In this document: positions 48,886 to 60,006 of the stretch, in pieces
Position numbering within the stretch: position 1 is the first letter of the stretch
Layout: every line of letters starts with the position of its first letter
From: Shewanella olleyana
GTDB taxonomy: Bacteria > Pseudomonadota > Gammaproteobacteria > Enterobacterales > Shewanellaceae
Length of the DNA stretch: 64,000 bases
Direction of reading: 5' to 3'
NCBI RefSeq assembly: GCF_023283825.1
Contig: NZ_JAKILD010000005.1
Span: 124,001 to 188,000 of the forward strand
The notes under the pieces: generated by a model
What the model was told of the DNA's origin: nothing
The model's database searches: none
What the model saw: only the letters and a program-made list of their open reading frames with translations
Translations under genes and position numbers: made by a program

Positions 48886-49968
48886 ATGCTGGCTTATTTA
48901 GCTGAGTATTTAACCCAGTTTTACAGTGGGTTTAATGTATTTTCATATCTGACCTTAAGAGCCATTTTAGGGCTTATGACGGGGCTAATTTTTAGCTTAT
49001 GGTTTGGTCCCAAGTTGATTGAGCGATTGCAACTACTGCAGATTGGTCAAGTCGTCAGAAATGATGGGCCAGAGTCGCATTTCAGTAAGCGCGGAACCCC
49101 TACTATGGGTGGTTTACTGATCCTCGCGGGGATTTTTGTCAGTGTATTATTGTGGGGTGATTTGTCGAATCGATACGTCATCGTCATGTTGTTTGTTTTA
49201 GGCACGTTTGGTGGTATTGGCTTCCTTGATGATTACCTCAAAGTCGTCAAAAAGGATTCTAAAGGGCTTATTGCTCGCTGGAAATATGCTTCACAATCAA
49301 TAGCAGCCTTAGCCGTTGCTTTTTACTTATATAGTTCAGCGACAATACCTGGCGAGACTCAGTTAGTCGTGCCATTTTTTAAAGATGTGATGCCGCAATT
49401 GGGCTTACTTTATATCGTGCTGGCTTACTTCACCATTGTTGGTGCAAGTAACGCTGTGAATTTAACTGATGGTCTTGATGGCTTAGCAATTATGCCAACC
49501 GTTATGGTGGCTGCAGCATTTGCTCTTATTGCCTATTTATCAGGACATGCGCAGTTTGCTAGCTATTTACATATTCCGCATCTGCCAGATGCAGGTGAGC
49601 TGGTAATTGTATGTACCGCGATAGTCGGTGCTGGTTTAGGATTTTTATGGTTTAACACTTACCCTGCTCAAGTATTCATGGGTGATGTTGGATCATTAGC
49701 ACTTGGAGCAGGTCTTGGTGCTATTGCGGTATTAGTCCGTCAAGAAGTGTTATTAGTGATTATGGGCGGTGTTTTCGTGATGGAAACAGTGTCGGTGATT
49801 TTACAGGTGGGTTCTTACAAATTACGTGGACAACGTATTTTTAGAATGGCACCGATTCATCACCATTACGAATTAAAAGGTTGGCCAGAACCAAGAGTGA
49901 TTGTTCGCTTTTGGATTATTTCGTTATTCCTAGTCATGCTAGGACTGGCAACCCTTAAGTTAAGGTAG
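48886..49968 (+). CDS. mraY: phospho-N-acetylmuramoyl-pentapeptide-transferase
   Basis: 360 aa, about ten membrane spans. It transfers phospho-MurNAc-pentapeptide to undecaprenyl phosphate, forming lipid I. Motifs: [20 protein letters not shown] with the magnesium aspartates, [13 protein letters not shown], and [12 protein letters not shown] near the C-terminus. It starts directly after the murF stop. Confidence 0.98.
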   Translation: MLAYLAEYLTQFYSGFNVFSYLTLRAILGLMTGLIFSLWFGPKLIERLQLLQIGQVVRNDGPESHFSKRGTPTMGGLLILAGIFVSVLLWGDLSNRYVIVMLFVLGTFGGIGFLDDYLKVVKKDSKGLIARWKYASQSIAALAVAFYLYSSATIPGETQLVVPFFKDVMPQLGLLYIVLAYFTIVGASNAVNLTDGLDGLAIMPTVMVAAAFALIAYLSGHAQFASYLHIPHLPDAGELVIVCTAIVGAGLGFLWFNTYPAQVFMGDVGSLALGAGLGAIAVLVRQEVLLVIMGGVFVMETVSVILQVGSYKLRGQRIFRMAPIHHHYELKGWPEPRVIVRFWIISLFLVMLGLATLKLR

Positions 49969-49974
49969 TAAGCA

Positions 49975-51300
49975 ATGCAATCAAGCTATTCACATATTGT
50001 TTTGGGGTTAGGTGCAACAGGGTTATCTGTTGTGCGTTATCTGATGTCCCAAGGTATTACACCATTGGTGATGGATAGCAGACGAGCACCGCCTGGCCGA
50101 GATACGTTAGCGCAGGAATTCCCTGATGTTGAACTACTTACTGGCGGGTTTGTGTGTCGTTATTTAGTGCAAGCACAACATATTATTGTTAGCCCTGGCA
50201 TTGCGGTTGATACACCTGAAATTCGCGCAGCGATTGATATGGGTATCGAAGTGATAGGTGATGTTGAGCTGTTTGCTCAAGCGGTAGCTGATAGGGCTCC
50301 TTGTGTGGTCGCGATTACTGGCTCAAACGGTAAAACGACCGTGACGACTCTGGTTTACGACATACTCAAAGCTGCTGGTAAAAAGGTCGCGGTGGGCGGC
50401 AATATCGGCATTCCTGTATTGGATTTACTTGCTACAGATGCTGAGTATTTTGTATTGGAATTATCGAGTTTCCAATTAGAAACGACCCACAGCTTGAATT
50501 GTATTGCGGCAACATGCTTGAACGTCAGTGAAGATCATATGGACAGATACCATGACATTCATACGTATCGAGCGGCAAAATTACGTCTATATCAGCAAAG
50601 CCGATTCGTGATGTTTAATCGCGATGATCAACTGACATTTCCTGATGAGCCAACAAATCAAAATACGTTTGGTTTAGGAGTTCCTGAAGGTGATGAATGG
50701 GGCATTGCAGATGGCAAGATATTACATGGCGAAAGTGAAATCATGAATTTACATGAGGTCAGCTTAATCGGTAGCCATAACCAAGCCAACTTGTTAGCTG
50801 CTATGGCGCTAACGGATGCTTGCGGTATTGATAAGCGCTTTATGATTGATATCGCATCAAATTTTGCGGGCTTAGAGCATCGATGTGAGATGGCGGGCCT
50901 TAAGCAAGGCGTTACATACATCAATGATTCCAAAGCAACCAATGTAGGGGCAACTGTTGCGGCTTTAAATGGGTTAAGCGACCACTTAGGCGATTTGATT
51001 CTAATTGCCGGTGGCGAAGGCAAAGGTGCAGACTTTAAAGAGCTTGAAGCTTCGCTTAGCAATGTGACTCAAGTGATTACCTTTGGCAAAGATGGCGCAA
51101 AAATCGCTGCATTAAAAGCGGATAGTATTACGGTTAATAACCTTGAAGAAGCAGTGGCAAAAGCAGTTGAAATAACTTTTTCAGGGGATATCGTTTTATT
51201 ATCTCCAGCTTGTGCCAGTACTGATATGTACAAGAACTTCATGGAAAGAGGCCATCACTTTAAGCAATTAGTGGAGCAGATTGAAGATGGCGAGGGGTGA
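49975..51300 (+). CDS. murD: UDP-MurNAc-L-Ala:D-Glu ligase
   Basis: 441 aa. It adds D-glutamate to UDP-MurNAc-L-alanine. VLGLGATGLSVVRYL at the N-terminus, ATP site ITGSNGKTTVTTLV, LELSSFQLE and YINDSKATNVGAT are characteristic. Its last 14 nt overlap ftsW. Confidence 0.97.
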   Translation: MQSSYSHIVLGLGATGLSVVRYLMSQGITPLVMDSRRAPPGRDTLAQEFPDVELLTGGFVCRYLVQAQHIIVSPGIAVDTPEIRAAIDMGIEVIGDVELFAQAVADRAPCVVAITGSNGKTTVTTLVYDILKAAGKKVAVGGNIGIPVLDLLATDAEYFVLELSSFQLETTHSLNCIAATCLNVSEDHMDRYHDIHTYRAAKLRLYQQSRFVMFNRDDQLTFPDEPTNQNTFGLGVPEGDEWGIADGKILHGESEIMNLHEVSLIGSHNQANLLAAMALTDACGIDKRFMIDIASNFAGLEHRCEMAGLKQGVTYINDSKATNVGATVAALNGLSDHLGDLILIAGGEGKGADFKELEASLSNVTQVITFGKDGAKIAALKADSITVNNLEEAVAKAVEITFSGDIVLLSPACASTDMYKNFMERGHHFKQLVEQIEDGEG

Positions 51301-52501
51301 GCAGCAACTTAGCTTATTCCAACAAGTCCTAAAGAGGTCTTGGCCAGATATATTATCTGAAACTTCACCAAGTGATCAGTTGTATGACCGGAGTTTGTTT
51401 GTCGCCGTTGTTGGCTTGATAGCTTTTGGTTTTATTATGGTGATGTCAGCTTCTATGCCTGAAGCTCAAAAGCTGACAGAAAATCCGTTCCATTTTATTT
51501 ATCGCCATGTGGCATATCTGATGGGATGTGGTGTTATTGCTTATGCAGTGCTGAACATAGAACTGAAGTTCTGGGAAAGGTATAGCGCCTACTTAGTGCT
51601 GTTAGTGCTGCTCATGTTGGTAGCCGTTTTAGTTGTCGGCACAACGGTAAATGGGGCAACACGCTGGTTATCGGTTGGGCCTGTTAGGATCCAAGTTGCT
51701 GAAATTGCCAAGTTTGTGTTCATTATTTACATGTCGGGTTATTTAGTACGTCGACATGGCGAATTAAGAGAAAACAGTAAAGGTTTCATTAAGCCCATTA
51801 TTGTATTTACATTATTTGCTTTGTTGATTTTGGCACAGCCGGATTTAGGAACTGTCGTTGTACTGTTTGTTTGTACTGTCAGTTTGTTATTCCTTGCGGG
51901 AGCTAGGATTTTTGACTTTTTAGTCTTGATGATTTTTGGTGTTGGCTCTTTTGTATTTTTAGTGGTGTTTGAGCCTTATCGTATGCGACGGGTTACGTCC
52001 TTTTTGGACCCATGGGAAGACCCATTTGGTAGTGGTTATCAGCTAACCCAATCACTGATGGCTTATGGACGCGGCGATATTTTTGGCCAAGGTTTAGGCA
52101 ACAGTATTCAAAAACTGTCATACCTGCCTGAGGCTCACACAGATTTTATCTTTGCTGTGATTGGTGAAGAGTTAGGTTTTGTAGGCATTGTTTGTGTATT
52201 AACCGTGTTGTTTTTTGTAGCGTTCAGAGCAATTCGTTTAGGCAATTTATGTTTAAGTATTCAGCGCCCATTTGAAAGCTATTTGGCCTACGGGATCGGG
52301 ATTTGGATTTGTTTCCAGACAGTTGTAAACGTCGGCGCAAGTATTGGGATGTTACCCACAAAAGGATTAACACTGCCCTTTATTAGTTATGGTGGCAGTA
52401 GCTTATGGGTAATGACTGCAGCCGTGATGCTATTGATACGAATCGATTACGAAAGGCGGCTAAGTTTGACACAAGCGGTGCAAGGGAGAGTAAAGAAATG
52501 A
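51287..52501 (+). CDS. ftsW: septal peptidoglycan glycosyltransferase FtsW
   Basis: 404 aa SEDS-family protein with about ten membrane spans. It polymerises glycan strands at the septum with FtsI. Landmarks: VNGATRWLSVG, AQPDLGTVVVL, YLPEAHTDFIFAVIGEE and LPFISYGGSSL. ATG 51287 is taken; a TTG at 51281 is in frame. It overlaps murD upstream and murG downstream. Confidence 0.97.
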   Translation: MARGEQQLSLFQQVLKRSWPDILSETSPSDQLYDRSLFVAVVGLIAFGFIMVMSASMPEAQKLTENPFHFIYRHVAYLMGCGVIAYAVLNIELKFWERYSAYLVLLVLLMLVAVLVVGTTVNGATRWLSVGPVRIQVAEIAKFVFIIYMSGYLVRRHGELRENSKGFIKPIIVFTLFALLILAQPDLGTVVVLFVCTVSLLFLAGARIFDFLVLMIFGVGSFVFLVVFEPYRMRRVTSFLDPWEDPFGSGYQLTQSLMAYGRGDIFGQGLGNSIQKLSYLPEAHTDFIFAVIGEELGFVGIVCVLTVLFFVAFRAIRLGNLCLSIQRPFESYLAYGIGIWICFQTVVNVGASIGMLPTKGLTLPFISYGGSSLWVMTAAVMLLIRIDYERRLSLTQAVQGRVKK

Positions 52502-53598
52502 GCCCTAATATGACTGATGCACCCAAATTATTGGTGATGGCTGGCGGTACGGGTGGACATGTGTTCCCGGCGTTAGCAGTGGCAAAAGCATTAGCTAAAA
52601 AAGGTTGGCAAGTACGTTGGTTAGGTACTGCTGATAGGATGGAGGCGCGTTTAGTGCCTCAGCATGGATTTGATATTGAGTTCATCGATATTAAAGGCGT
52701 GCGCGGCAACGGTATCATCAGAAAGCTGGCAGCGCCGTTTAAGATTTTACGTTCAATCATGCAAGCTAAAGCGTTTATTAATGAGTACAAGCCTGATGTG
52801 ATTTTAGGTATGGGTGGTTTTGCTAGCGGCCCTGGTGGCGTAGCGGCAAAGCTCTCTGGTATTCCATTAGTTTTGCATGAACAAAATGCAATTCCAGGGA
52901 TGACCAACAAGTTGTTATCTCGTATTGCCAGTAAAGTACTTTGTGCTTTTCCAAATACCTTTTTACCGGCAACCAATGCTGAGGTTGTAGGTAACCCAAT
53001 TCGACAAGAGCTTATCGAATTAGGAGAAAAAACCAAGGTTTGTGACGATGAAGCGTTAAAAGTATTAGTCGTCGGTGGCAGTTTAGGCGCCAAAATTTTT
53101 AACGATGTCATGCCTGATGTTGTAGGGCAATTAAGCCAACAACATTCAATTACGGTTTGGCATCAGGTAGGCAAAGGAAATCAGACTACCGTAAAAAGCC
53201 AATATCAAGACAAGGGTCAAGCAGCCAGTGTCAATGTGGCAGAATTTATAGATGACATGGAAGCCGCTTATCGCTGGGCTGATATTGTTGTTTGTCGCTC
53301 AGGAGCGTTAACCGTTTCTGAGTTAGCAGCGGTGGGAAGAGCCAGTATTTTGGTGCCCTATCCACATGCAGTAGACGATCACCAAACAAAGAACGCTTCA
53401 GTATTAGTAGAAGCCGGTGCGGCATTTTTATTACCGCAAACCATATTAAACGCAGAAAATTTAGCTGAAAAGTTAACCCTTTTCGCTGAAAAAAGACACG
53501 TTGTATCAGAGATGGCACAACAGGCCAGAAGTGTTGCAGTGTTAGATGCAACCCAACGTGTAGCGAGTATTTGTGCTGAATTAGCACGAAAGGATTGA
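52498..53598 (+). CDS. murG: UDP-GlcNAc:lipid I GlcNAc transferase MurG
   Basis: 366 aa. It adds GlcNAc to lipid I to make lipid II at the inner face of the membrane. G-loop [31 protein letters not shown] and [16 protein letters not shown] are the hallmarks. The start is ATG 52498, overlapping the ftsW stop as ATGA; another ATG four codons later (52510) lacks a ribosome site. Confidence 0.97.
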   Translation: MSPNMTDAPKLLVMAGGTGGHVFPALAVAKALAKKGWQVRWLGTADRMEARLVPQHGFDIEFIDIKGVRGNGIIRKLAAPFKILRSIMQAKAFINEYKPDVILGMGGFASGPGGVAAKLSGIPLVLHEQNAIPGMTNKLLSRIASKVLCAFPNTFLPATNAEVVGNPIRQELIELGEKTKVCDDEALKVLVVGGSLGAKIFNDVMPDVVGQLSQQHSITVWHQVGKGNQTTVKSQYQDKGQAASVNVAEFIDDMEAAYRWADIVVCRSGALTVSELAAVGRASILVPYPHAVDDHQTKNASVLVEAGAAFLLPQTILNAENLAEKLTLFAEKRHVVSEMAQQARSVAVLDATQRVASICAELARKD

Positions 53599-53599
53599 A

Positions 53600-55042
53600 A
53601 TGACTAAAACAGAAAAGTACGCCCAGTTACGCACCATGATCCCAGAGATGAGAAGGATTAAAAAAATCCATTTCGTCGGAATAGGCGGAGCAGGTATGGG
53701 TGGGATAGCCGAAGTGTTAGTGAATGAAGGTTATCAAATCAGTGGCTCAGATATTGCCATTAACAGTGTTACTGAAAGATTAGAGAGTTTAGGCGCCAAG
53801 ATCATTATTGGTCATCAGGCTGAAAGCGTTGCTGATGTTGATGTCGTTGTTGTTTCGACTGCAATCGATAAAGAAAACCCTGAAATCATTGCTGCAAAAG
53901 AGCGTCGTATTCCAATCGTGCGCCGTGCGGAAATGTTAGCAGAACTTATGCGTTATCGTCACGGAGTTGCCATCGCTGGCACTCACGGTAAAACAACGAC
54001 AACCAGCTTAATCGCAAGCGTGTATGGACAAGCTGAGCGTGATCCTACTTTCGTTATTGGTGGGTTACTTAACAGTGCAGGTACGAATGCTCGTTTAGGT
54101 ACTAGTCGTTATTTGATTGCTGAAGCAGATGAGAGTGATGCGAGCTTTTTACACTTACAGCCTATGGTCAGTGTGATCACTAATATCGAAGCTGACCACA
54201 TGGACACCTATGGTGGTGATTTTGAAAAGTTGAAAACCACATTTGTGGACTTTTTACATAACCTGCCATTTTATGGTGTGGCTGTGATGTGTATCGATGA
54301 TGAAGTGATTCAAGAAATTATGCCAAGGGTTGGCAGACAAGTGGTGACTTATGGCTTTAGTGATGTTGCCGACGTGCAAGCGCTGAACTTTAAACAAGTC
54401 GGTCATCAGAGCCAATTCAGTGTTCGTCGTAAAAACCGTGATGATTTAGATATTGTGTTAAATCTTCCTGGCGAACATAACGTGTTAAATGCATTAGCTG
54501 CAATTGCTGTTGCTAGTGAAGATGATATTGATGATGAATCTATTGTTGCAGCGTTAGCTGAATTTGAAGGCATCGGCAGACGTTTCCAACACCTTGGTGA
54601 ATTTGATACCGCTAATGGCAAAGTGATGTTAGTGGATGATTATGGTCATCACCCAAGTGAAGTCTTAGCAACGATTAAAGCTGCTAGAGCTGGCTGGCCG
54701 GATAAGCGTTTAGTGATGGCGTATCAGCCGCATCGTTTTAGTCGAACACGTGACTTGTATGAAGATTTTGTTGAAGTGTTATCACAAGTTGACGGTTTAT
54801 TGCTGTTAGATGTTTATGCCGCGGGTGAAAGCGTAATCCCTGGAGCCGATGGTCGTGCCTTGTGTCGTTCAATCAGGCTACGTGGGCAAGTGGACCCGAT
54901 TTTTGTCGCATCACCTGAATTATTAACAGATGTACTGCCAGATGTATTGCAAGAAGGTGACTTATTACTGACGCAAGGTGCGGGTAATATTGGCGCATTA
55001 TCAAAGTTATTAGCATCGAGCAATTTAGGTTTTGATAAATAA
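53600..55042 (+). CDS. murC: UDP-MurNAc:L-alanine ligase
   Basis: 480 aa. The first amino-acid ligase of the stem peptide. [21 protein letters not shown] site [24 protein letters not shown] and [10 protein letters not shown] are diagnostic. It follows murG by one base. The next gene is ftsQ, not ddl as in E. coli. Confidence 0.97.
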   Translation: MTKTEKYAQLRTMIPEMRRIKKIHFVGIGGAGMGGIAEVLVNEGYQISGSDIAINSVTERLESLGAKIIIGHQAESVADVDVVVVSTAIDKENPEIIAAKERRIPIVRRAEMLAELMRYRHGVAIAGTHGKTTTTSLIASVYGQAERDPTFVIGGLLNSAGTNARLGTSRYLIAEADESDASFLHLQPMVSVITNIEADHMDTYGGDFEKLKTTFVDFLHNLPFYGVAVMCIDDEVIQEIMPRVGRQVVTYGFSDVADVQALNFKQVGHQSQFSVRRKNRDDLDIVLNLPGEHNVLNALAAIAVASEDDIDDESIVAALAEFEGIGRRFQHLGEFDTANGKVMLVDDYGHHPSEVLATIKAARAGWPDKRLVMAYQPHRFSRTRDLYEDFVEVLSQVDGLLLLDVYAAGESVIPGADGRALCRSIRLRGQVDPIFVASPELLTDVLPDVLQEGDLLLTQGAGNIGALSKLLASSNLGFDK

Positions 55043-55131
55043 TTTTGGACCTTCACCACTTAAATGTGATGAACATTTTTTGTACTATAACTGTCTGTAA
55101 ATATAAGCTTTAATACAGTCAGCATGCTGGA

Positions 55132-55137
55132 TATAAT
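55132..55137 (+). promoter_or_regulatory. candidate -10 element just before ftsQ
   Basis: A perfect TATAAT lies 6 nt before the proposed TTG start of ftsQ; no good -35 was found. An imperfect stem TTCACCAC/GTGATGAA followed by a T-run lies upstream (about 55052-55083). If real, transcription would begin at or after the TTG, favouring a downstream ftsQ start. Confidence 0.3.
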
Positions 55138-55143
55138 GGTGAA

Positions 55144-55956
55144 TTGCCTAATGAAAGTGACAGTGTACAGTTTGGAGATACAGTAACTGTGGCGTGGAGT
55201 GATAAAGCACGCCAACTGAAAGGCCATTTGAGTGAAGTCAATTGGTACTTATATACAGGCTTACTGTTTTTGCTGACGGTACTGCTCACCATAGTTTGGG
55301 CGGGATTGAAGTTGAATGTTTTACTCAACGATGCTGATGCTTTACCCATTGATGCAGTGGCGATTAAAGGCGAAAGAATTTATACCTCAGATGCTGAAAT
55401 ACAAGCGGCATTGCAGGCACTAATGGAACGAAGCTTTTTTAGTGCAGATGTAGGTGAGGTACAACAAGCGTTAGAAGCATTACCATGGGTTTACCATGCA
55501 TCCGTTAGACGAGAGTGGCCTGCAAAACTGAAGGTGACCTTGCAAGAGCAGCATGCAGTAGCACATTGGAATGGTGATGATTGGCTTAACATTAATGGTG
55601 AAGTGTTTGCTGCACAGACCCATGAGAGCATTAGCCTTTTGCCTTTGCTTTCAGGCCCAGAAGAAATGTCTTCTGAAGTGTTAACCAGTTATCAGCAATT
55701 GTCTGATTTATTAAGTATTAATGGTTTTAAACTCGCAAGCTTAAGTTTAAGCCCAAGGCATGCATGGCATGCAACGTTAGATAACGGCATCCTTCTCGAA
55801 CTAGGACGAGAAGACAAGATGTCGAGAATCCAAAGATTTATTAATGTTTATCCTGAAATAACACGTAATGAAAAGCCAATAGCAACGATCGATTTGCGCT
55901 ATGACACCGGAGTCGCCGTTGGTTGGGATGATACTAAAACAGAGAGTCGACACTAA
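55144..55956 (+). CDS. ftsQ: cell division protein FtsQ
   Basis: 270 aa if TTG 55144 is the start. FtsQ is a bitopic divisome protein linking early and late components. A cytoplasmic tail of about 32 residues, one membrane span (YTGLLFLLTVLLTIVWAGL), then a POTRA domain with IDAVAIKGERIYTS and the beta domain with LPWVYHASVRREWP. The start is uncertain: the TTG lacks a strong ribosome site, and GTG codons downstream, still ahead of the membrane span, are alternatives. Confidence 0.92.
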   Translation: MPNESDSVQFGDTVTVAWSDKARQLKGHLSEVNWYLYTGLLFLLTVLLTIVWAGLKLNVLLNDADALPIDAVAIKGERIYTSDAEIQAALQALMERSFFSADVGEVQQALEALPWVYHASVRREWPAKLKVTLQEQHAVAHWNGDDWLNINGEVFAAQTHESISLLPLLSGPEEMSSEVLTSYQQLSDLLSINGFKLASLSLSPRHAWHATLDNGILLELGREDKMSRIQRFINVYPEITRNEKPIATIDLRYDTGVAVGWDDTKTESRH

Positions 55957-57192
55957 ATGACCAAAAATCAGGAAAGAAATCTTATCGTAGGCTTAGATAT
56001 TGGCACGTCCAAGGTCGCAGTGATCATTGGTGAAGTGCTGCCTGACGGTGAGATAAGCGTGGTCGGTTTAGGTAATCACCCTTCCCGTGGTATGGATAAA
56101 GGTGGCGTGAATGATTTGGACTCTATTGTTAAGAGTGTCCAGCGTGCACTAGACCAGGCTGAGCTAATGGCTGATTGCCAAGTATCATCAGTGTATTTAA
56201 GTATTTCAGGTAAACACATCGCATGTCAGAACGAGAATGGCATGGTGTCAATTAATGATGAAGAAGTAACGCAAGAAGACGTTGATAACGTTATTCATAC
56301 TGCACGTTCAGTAAAAATACCAACGGAAAGACGTATTTTGCACGTGTTACCACAAGAATATTCAATTGATGTTCAAGATGGTATTAAGAGTCCTATCGGC
56401 ATGTCAGGCATGCGAATGGAAGCGAAAGCGCATATCGTCACCTGTGCAAATGACATGGCAAAGAACATCACTAAAAGTGTTGAGCGCTGTGGTTTAACCG
56501 TCGATGATTTGGTTTTTTCAGGCATTGCGTCAGCTGATTCAGTGTTAACCAATGATGAAAAAGATCTAGGTGTTTGCATCGTTGATATTGGTGGCGGTAC
56601 AACAGATATCGCTGTTTACACCAATGGCGCCCTTAGACATTGCGCCGTGATTTCTGTTGCAGGTAACCAAGTTACCAGTGATATTGCCAAAATTTTTAGA
56701 ACGCCATTAACGCATGCTGAGCAAATTAAAGTGCAATTTGCTAGCGCGAGAAGCTCAATGGTGAGCCGTGAAGATAGCATTGAAGTGCCATCAGTAGGCG
56801 GTCGTCCTTCACGCAGTATGTCTCGTCACACATTGGCGGAAGTAGTGGAACCAAGATATCAGGAATTATTTGAACTGGTATTAAAAGAATTAACTGACTG
56901 TGGCTTAGAAGATCAAATAGCTGCAGGCATAGTATTAACAGGCGGAACCGCATCGATTACTGGTGCAGTTGATATTGCTGAAGCGACTTTCGGTATGCCA
57001 GTTAGGGTGGCGTCGCCGCTGCCAGTAAAAGGGTTAAATGAATACGTGGATCAACCTATATATTCTACAGGTATAGGCTTGCTTCATTATGGCGCCAGAC
57101 GCGTTATCGAACGTCAGTTCGAGCGTCCTGAACGTCAAGGGGTTACCAGTCTTTTGAATCGGGTCAAAAGCTGGTTTAAGGGTGAATTTTAA
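55957..57192 (+). CDS. ftsA: cell division protein FtsA
   Basis: 411 aa actin-like ATPase that tethers FtsZ to the membrane. [19 protein letters not shown] is the phosphate-1 motif; [13 protein letters not shown] is phosphate-2; [13 protein letters not shown] is the adenosine motif. The C-terminal amphipathic helix [13 protein letters not shown] is the membrane-targeting sequence. Starts directly after the ftsQ stop. Confidence 0.97.
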   Translation: MTKNQERNLIVGLDIGTSKVAVIIGEVLPDGEISVVGLGNHPSRGMDKGGVNDLDSIVKSVQRALDQAELMADCQVSSVYLSISGKHIACQNENGMVSINDEEVTQEDVDNVIHTARSVKIPTERRILHVLPQEYSIDVQDGIKSPIGMSGMRMEAKAHIVTCANDMAKNITKSVERCGLTVDDLVFSGIASADSVLTNDEKDLGVCIVDIGGGTTDIAVYTNGALRHCAVISVAGNQVTSDIAKIFRTPLTHAEQIKVQFASARSSMVSREDSIEVPSVGGRPSRSMSRHTLAEVVEPRYQELFELVLKELTDCGLEDQIAAGIVLTGGTASITGAVDIAEATFGMPVRVASPLPVKGLNEYVDQPIYSTGIGLLHYGARRVIERQFERPERQGVTSLLNRVKSWFKGEF

Positions 57193-57218
57193 TAACGCAG
57201 ACAAACGGAGATCAGACA

Positions 57219-58397
57219 ATGTTTGAGATCATGGACACACATAATGACGAAGCGGTGATCAAGGTCATCGGCGTCGGTGGTGGTGGCGGTAACGCTGTCG
57301 AACATATGGTTAAACACAGCATCGAAGGTGTTGAGTTTATCGTAACGAATACGGATGCTCAGGCATTACGCAAATCAGGTGCTGGTTCAACAATTCAATT
57401 AGGGCGCGATGTCACTAAAGGTCTTGGTGCTGGAGCAAATCCTGATGTGGGTCGCCAAGCTGCTGTTGAAGATAAAGAAAACATCCGCGCTGCGATTAAA
57501 GGATCTGACATGGTCTTTATCGCTGCAGGTATGGGCGGTGGTACCGGAACGGGTGCTGCGCCTGTTGTTGCTGAAATTGCTCGCGAAGAAGGTATTTTAA
57601 CTGTTGCAGTTGTGACAAAACCTTTTCCTTTTGAAGGCAAAAAGCGTATGACTTTTGCTGATCAAGGTATTGCAGAGCTAGCAAAACATGTTGATTCACT
57701 GATCACTATTCCTAATGAAAAGTTATTAAAAGTATTAGGCCGAGGCACTTCATTACTTGACGCATTTGCTGCGGCGAACAATGTTTTATTAGGCGCTGTA
57801 CAAGGTATTGCAGAGTTAATTACTCGCCCAGGTTTAATCAACGTGGATTTCGCCGATGTGAAAACGGTTATGTCAGAAATGGGTAATGCCATGATGGGCA
57901 CAGGCGTAGCAACCGGTGATGATCGCGCTGAAGAAGCGGCTGAAGCAGCTGTTGCAAGTCCATTACTTGAAGATATTGATCTAGCTGGTGCGCGTGGCGT
58001 ATTAGTCAACATCACTGCAGGTATGGATATCAGTATTGAAGAGCTAGAAACAGTGGGTAACCATGTTAAAGCTTATGCTTCAGACAATGCGACTGTGGTT
58101 GTTGGTGCTGTTATTGACCCTGAAATGAGTGAAGAGCTACGTGTAACAGTTGTTGCTACTGGTATTGGTGCTGAGAAAAAGCCTGATATTCAATTAGTCA
58201 CTAAGCCTGTTTCACGCCCTGAGCCTGCACCGGTCATTGAGCCTAAAGTTGAGCCAGTAGAAGAGCCAGCTGCAGCAAGTTACGTTGCGCCAACGGGTAA
58301 TGCAGTTCCAGCTCCTCAACAAGCTGCGCAACCTGCAGCACGAGTTGATGGCGATTACTTAGATATTCCAGCATTTTTACGTAAGCAAGCTGATTAG
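57219..58397 (+). CDS. ftsZ: cell division protein FtsZ
   Basis: 392 aa tubulin-like GTPase that forms the division ring. The GTP signature is [14 protein letters not shown], with [13 protein letters not shown] near the start and the T7 loop [12 protein letters not shown] variable linker rich in P, E, A and V (about 325-370) leads to the conserved tail [14 protein letters not shown] that binds FtsA and ZipA. It is the known target of SlmA, also encoded in this window. Confidence 0.98.
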   Translation: MFEIMDTHNDEAVIKVIGVGGGGGNAVEHMVKHSIEGVEFIVTNTDAQALRKSGAGSTIQLGRDVTKGLGAGANPDVGRQAAVEDKENIRAAIKGSDMVFIAAGMGGGTGTGAAPVVAEIAREEGILTVAVVTKPFPFEGKKRMTFADQGIAELAKHVDSLITIPNEKLLKVLGRGTSLLDAFAAANNVLLGAVQGIAELITRPGLINVDFADVKTVMSEMGNAMMGTGVATGDDRAEEAAEAAVASPLLEDIDLAGARGVLVNITAGMDISIEELETVGNHVKAYASDNATVVVGAVIDPEMSEELRVTVVATGIGAEKKPDIQLVTKPVSRPEPAPVIEPKVEPVEEPAAASYVAPTGNAVPAPQQAAQPAARVDGDYLDIPAFLRKQAD

Positions 58398-58495
58398 TTG
58401 CTGATAGTAAAAATGAAAATCTAAAAACCTAAGATGTTGATAAAATGTTGCTTATGTAAGTAGAGACGGATAAAAAGACTTTAAAGGGTTCTTTT

Positions 58496-58523
58496 TTGTG
58501 AAAAGACAATTTTATGGTAGTAT
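58496..58523 (+). promoter_or_regulatory. candidate lpxC promoter
   Basis: TTGTGA and TAGTAT are separated by 16 bp. Downstream, TACTGgGTTAACtCAGTA (58536-58553) forms a near-perfect palindrome in the lpxC leader. Confidence 0.5.
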
Positions 58524-58602
58524 ACCGCCTCAGCTTACTGGGTTAACTCAGTATATGTAGCTCAAGAATGTTTATTTTAAAGTGATTAAAACGGGTAACT
58601 GA

Positions 58603-59523
58603 ATGATTTTTCAAAGAACTGTTCAAAAAATGGTGAAGAGTACTGGTGTCGGATTGCATTCCGGCAACAAGGTAACTCTGTGCATTATGCCCGCACCTGT
58701 CAATACTGGTATCGTACTTAGACGTACAGATTTAAACCCAGCAGTGGAAATTCCTGCTAAGGCTAATCTTGTCCGTGAAACAACTATGTGTACGGCATTA
58801 GTGAATGATGAAGGTGTTCGCATTTCAACTATCGAACATTTATTTGCAGCACTTGCAGGCCTTGGCATAGATAACGCCGTTATCGAAGTTGATGCTCCTG
58901 AAATCCCGATTATGGATGGCAGTGCAAGTCCGTTTGTTTTTTTACTGCAAAGCGCAGGTATTAAAGAACAATCGGTAGCTAAGAAATATATTAAAATCAA
59001 TCAAACCATTCGTGTTGAAGACGGTGACAAATGGGCAGAATTAAAGCCATTTAAAGGCTTTAGAGTCGATTTTAAAATTGACTTTAATCACCCTGAGATC
59101 TCACGCAGTCAACAGCATATGGTGATGGATTTTTCAACATCTGCTTTTGTTAAAGATATTAGCCGAGCTAGAACATTCGGCTTTATGCAAGATATCGAAT
59201 ATCTACGTGCTAATAATTTAGCACTAGGTGGCAGCATGGAAAATGCTGTAGTGCTTGACGAGTATCGTGTCCTTAACCCTGACGGTCTGCGATATGAGGA
59301 CGAGTTTGTTAAGCATAAGATTCTTGATGCGTTTGGTGATTTATATGTAGCAGGTCATGCCATTGTTGGTGAGTTCTGTGCATATAAAACAGGCCATGCA
59401 CTAAACAACCAATTGGTTAGAGCATTACTTGCACAACAAGAAGCGTGGGAATTAGTCAGCTTTGAAAATGAAGTTGATGTACCACTGAGCTTCATGGTGC
59501 CAGGCGCTGTATCTTTAGCGTAA
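58603..59523 (+). CDS. lpxC: UDP-3-O-acyl-N-acetylglucosamine deacetylase
   Basis: 306 aa zinc enzyme, the first committed step of lipid A synthesis. [17 protein letters not shown] at the start, zinc ligand H79 in [16 protein letters not shown], and [20 protein letters not shown] with the catalytic and zinc residues. It follows ftsZ as in E. coli, with 205 bp and its own promoter-like sequence between. Confidence 0.98.
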   Translation: MIFQRTVQKMVKSTGVGLHSGNKVTLCIMPAPVNTGIVLRRTDLNPAVEIPAKANLVRETTMCTALVNDEGVRISTIEHLFAALAGLGIDNAVIEVDAPEIPIMDGSASPFVFLLQSAGIKEQSVAKKYIKINQTIRVEDGDKWAELKPFKGFRVDFKIDFNHPEISRSQQHMVMDFSTSAFVKDISRARTFGFMQDIEYLRANNLALGGSMENAVVLDEYRVLNPDGLRYEDEFVKHKILDAFGDLYVAGHAIVGEFCAYKTGHALNNQLVRALLAQQEAWELVSFENEVDVPLSFMVPGAVSLA

Positions 59524-59526
59524 AAA

Positions 59527-59979
59527 TTAAGATTGCCTATTACGGCTGGCTAATGCAGCCAGCCGTTTTAGTTTTTCGCCTAGTGAACCTTCTACGTGAT
59601 CAGCCAATGTCTGCAGGTGTTCTGCAGCAACAGGGCTGATTTTTGCATAATTAGTTGGTGCTTTACTTGGCGTAATTGCTATCCCTGGGTTGACTTTAAC
59701 CTCTATAGCGGTAAGCATTGGAAGCGTTTCTTCCTGAAGTTGTTGCAGTAGTTTGGTCTTTTGGAAATTTATTCTAGCAGCCCATGCAGCCGAAGTAGTT
59801 TCAATAACAAGAACACCCTGACGAAGATTAGCGACTTTTAGCTGTTCACTAACAGGACCATTTAAACACTGCTTTACATAAGTATTCAGTTGATTTAATA
59901 GTTCTGCTTTCTCAGCGAGTTCCGGTAATGTTCCCGATTGATGTAGTAATCTACTGAGATCTTGAGGGGGCTTTTTCAT
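59527..59979 (-). CDS. DciA/DUF721 family protein
   Basis: 150 aa. DciA proteins help load or regulate the replicative helicase DnaB in bacteria lacking DnaC. The KH-like core includes LAEKAELLNQLNTYVKQCL and LRQGVLVIETTSAAWAARI, then LQQLQEETLPMLTAIEVKV, the DUF721 pattern. ATG 59979 (MKKPPQDLSRLLHQ) gives the family N-terminus; 26 upstream codons in the frame are not family-like. It is opposite to lpxC and secA, the position seen in related genomes. Its stop is 3 nt from the lpxC stop, so the two genes converge almost without a gap. Confidence 0.85.
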   Translation of the reverse strand: MKKPPQDLSRLLHQSGTLPELAEKAELLNQLNTYVKQCLNGPVSEQLKVANLRQGVLVIETTSAAWAARINFQKTKLLQQLQEETLPMLTAIEVKVNPGIAITPSKAPTNYAKISPVAAEHLQTLADHVEGSLGEKLKRLAALASRNRQS

Positions 59980-60006
59980 ATGATAATAAGATGGCTGAGT
60001 TAGGCT

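Noticed and set aside
50658..51062. 134-codon minus-strand open frame inside murD, and similar long antisense frames in murG, ftsZ and lpxC
   Set aside because: All are shadows of strongly conserved dcw genes.
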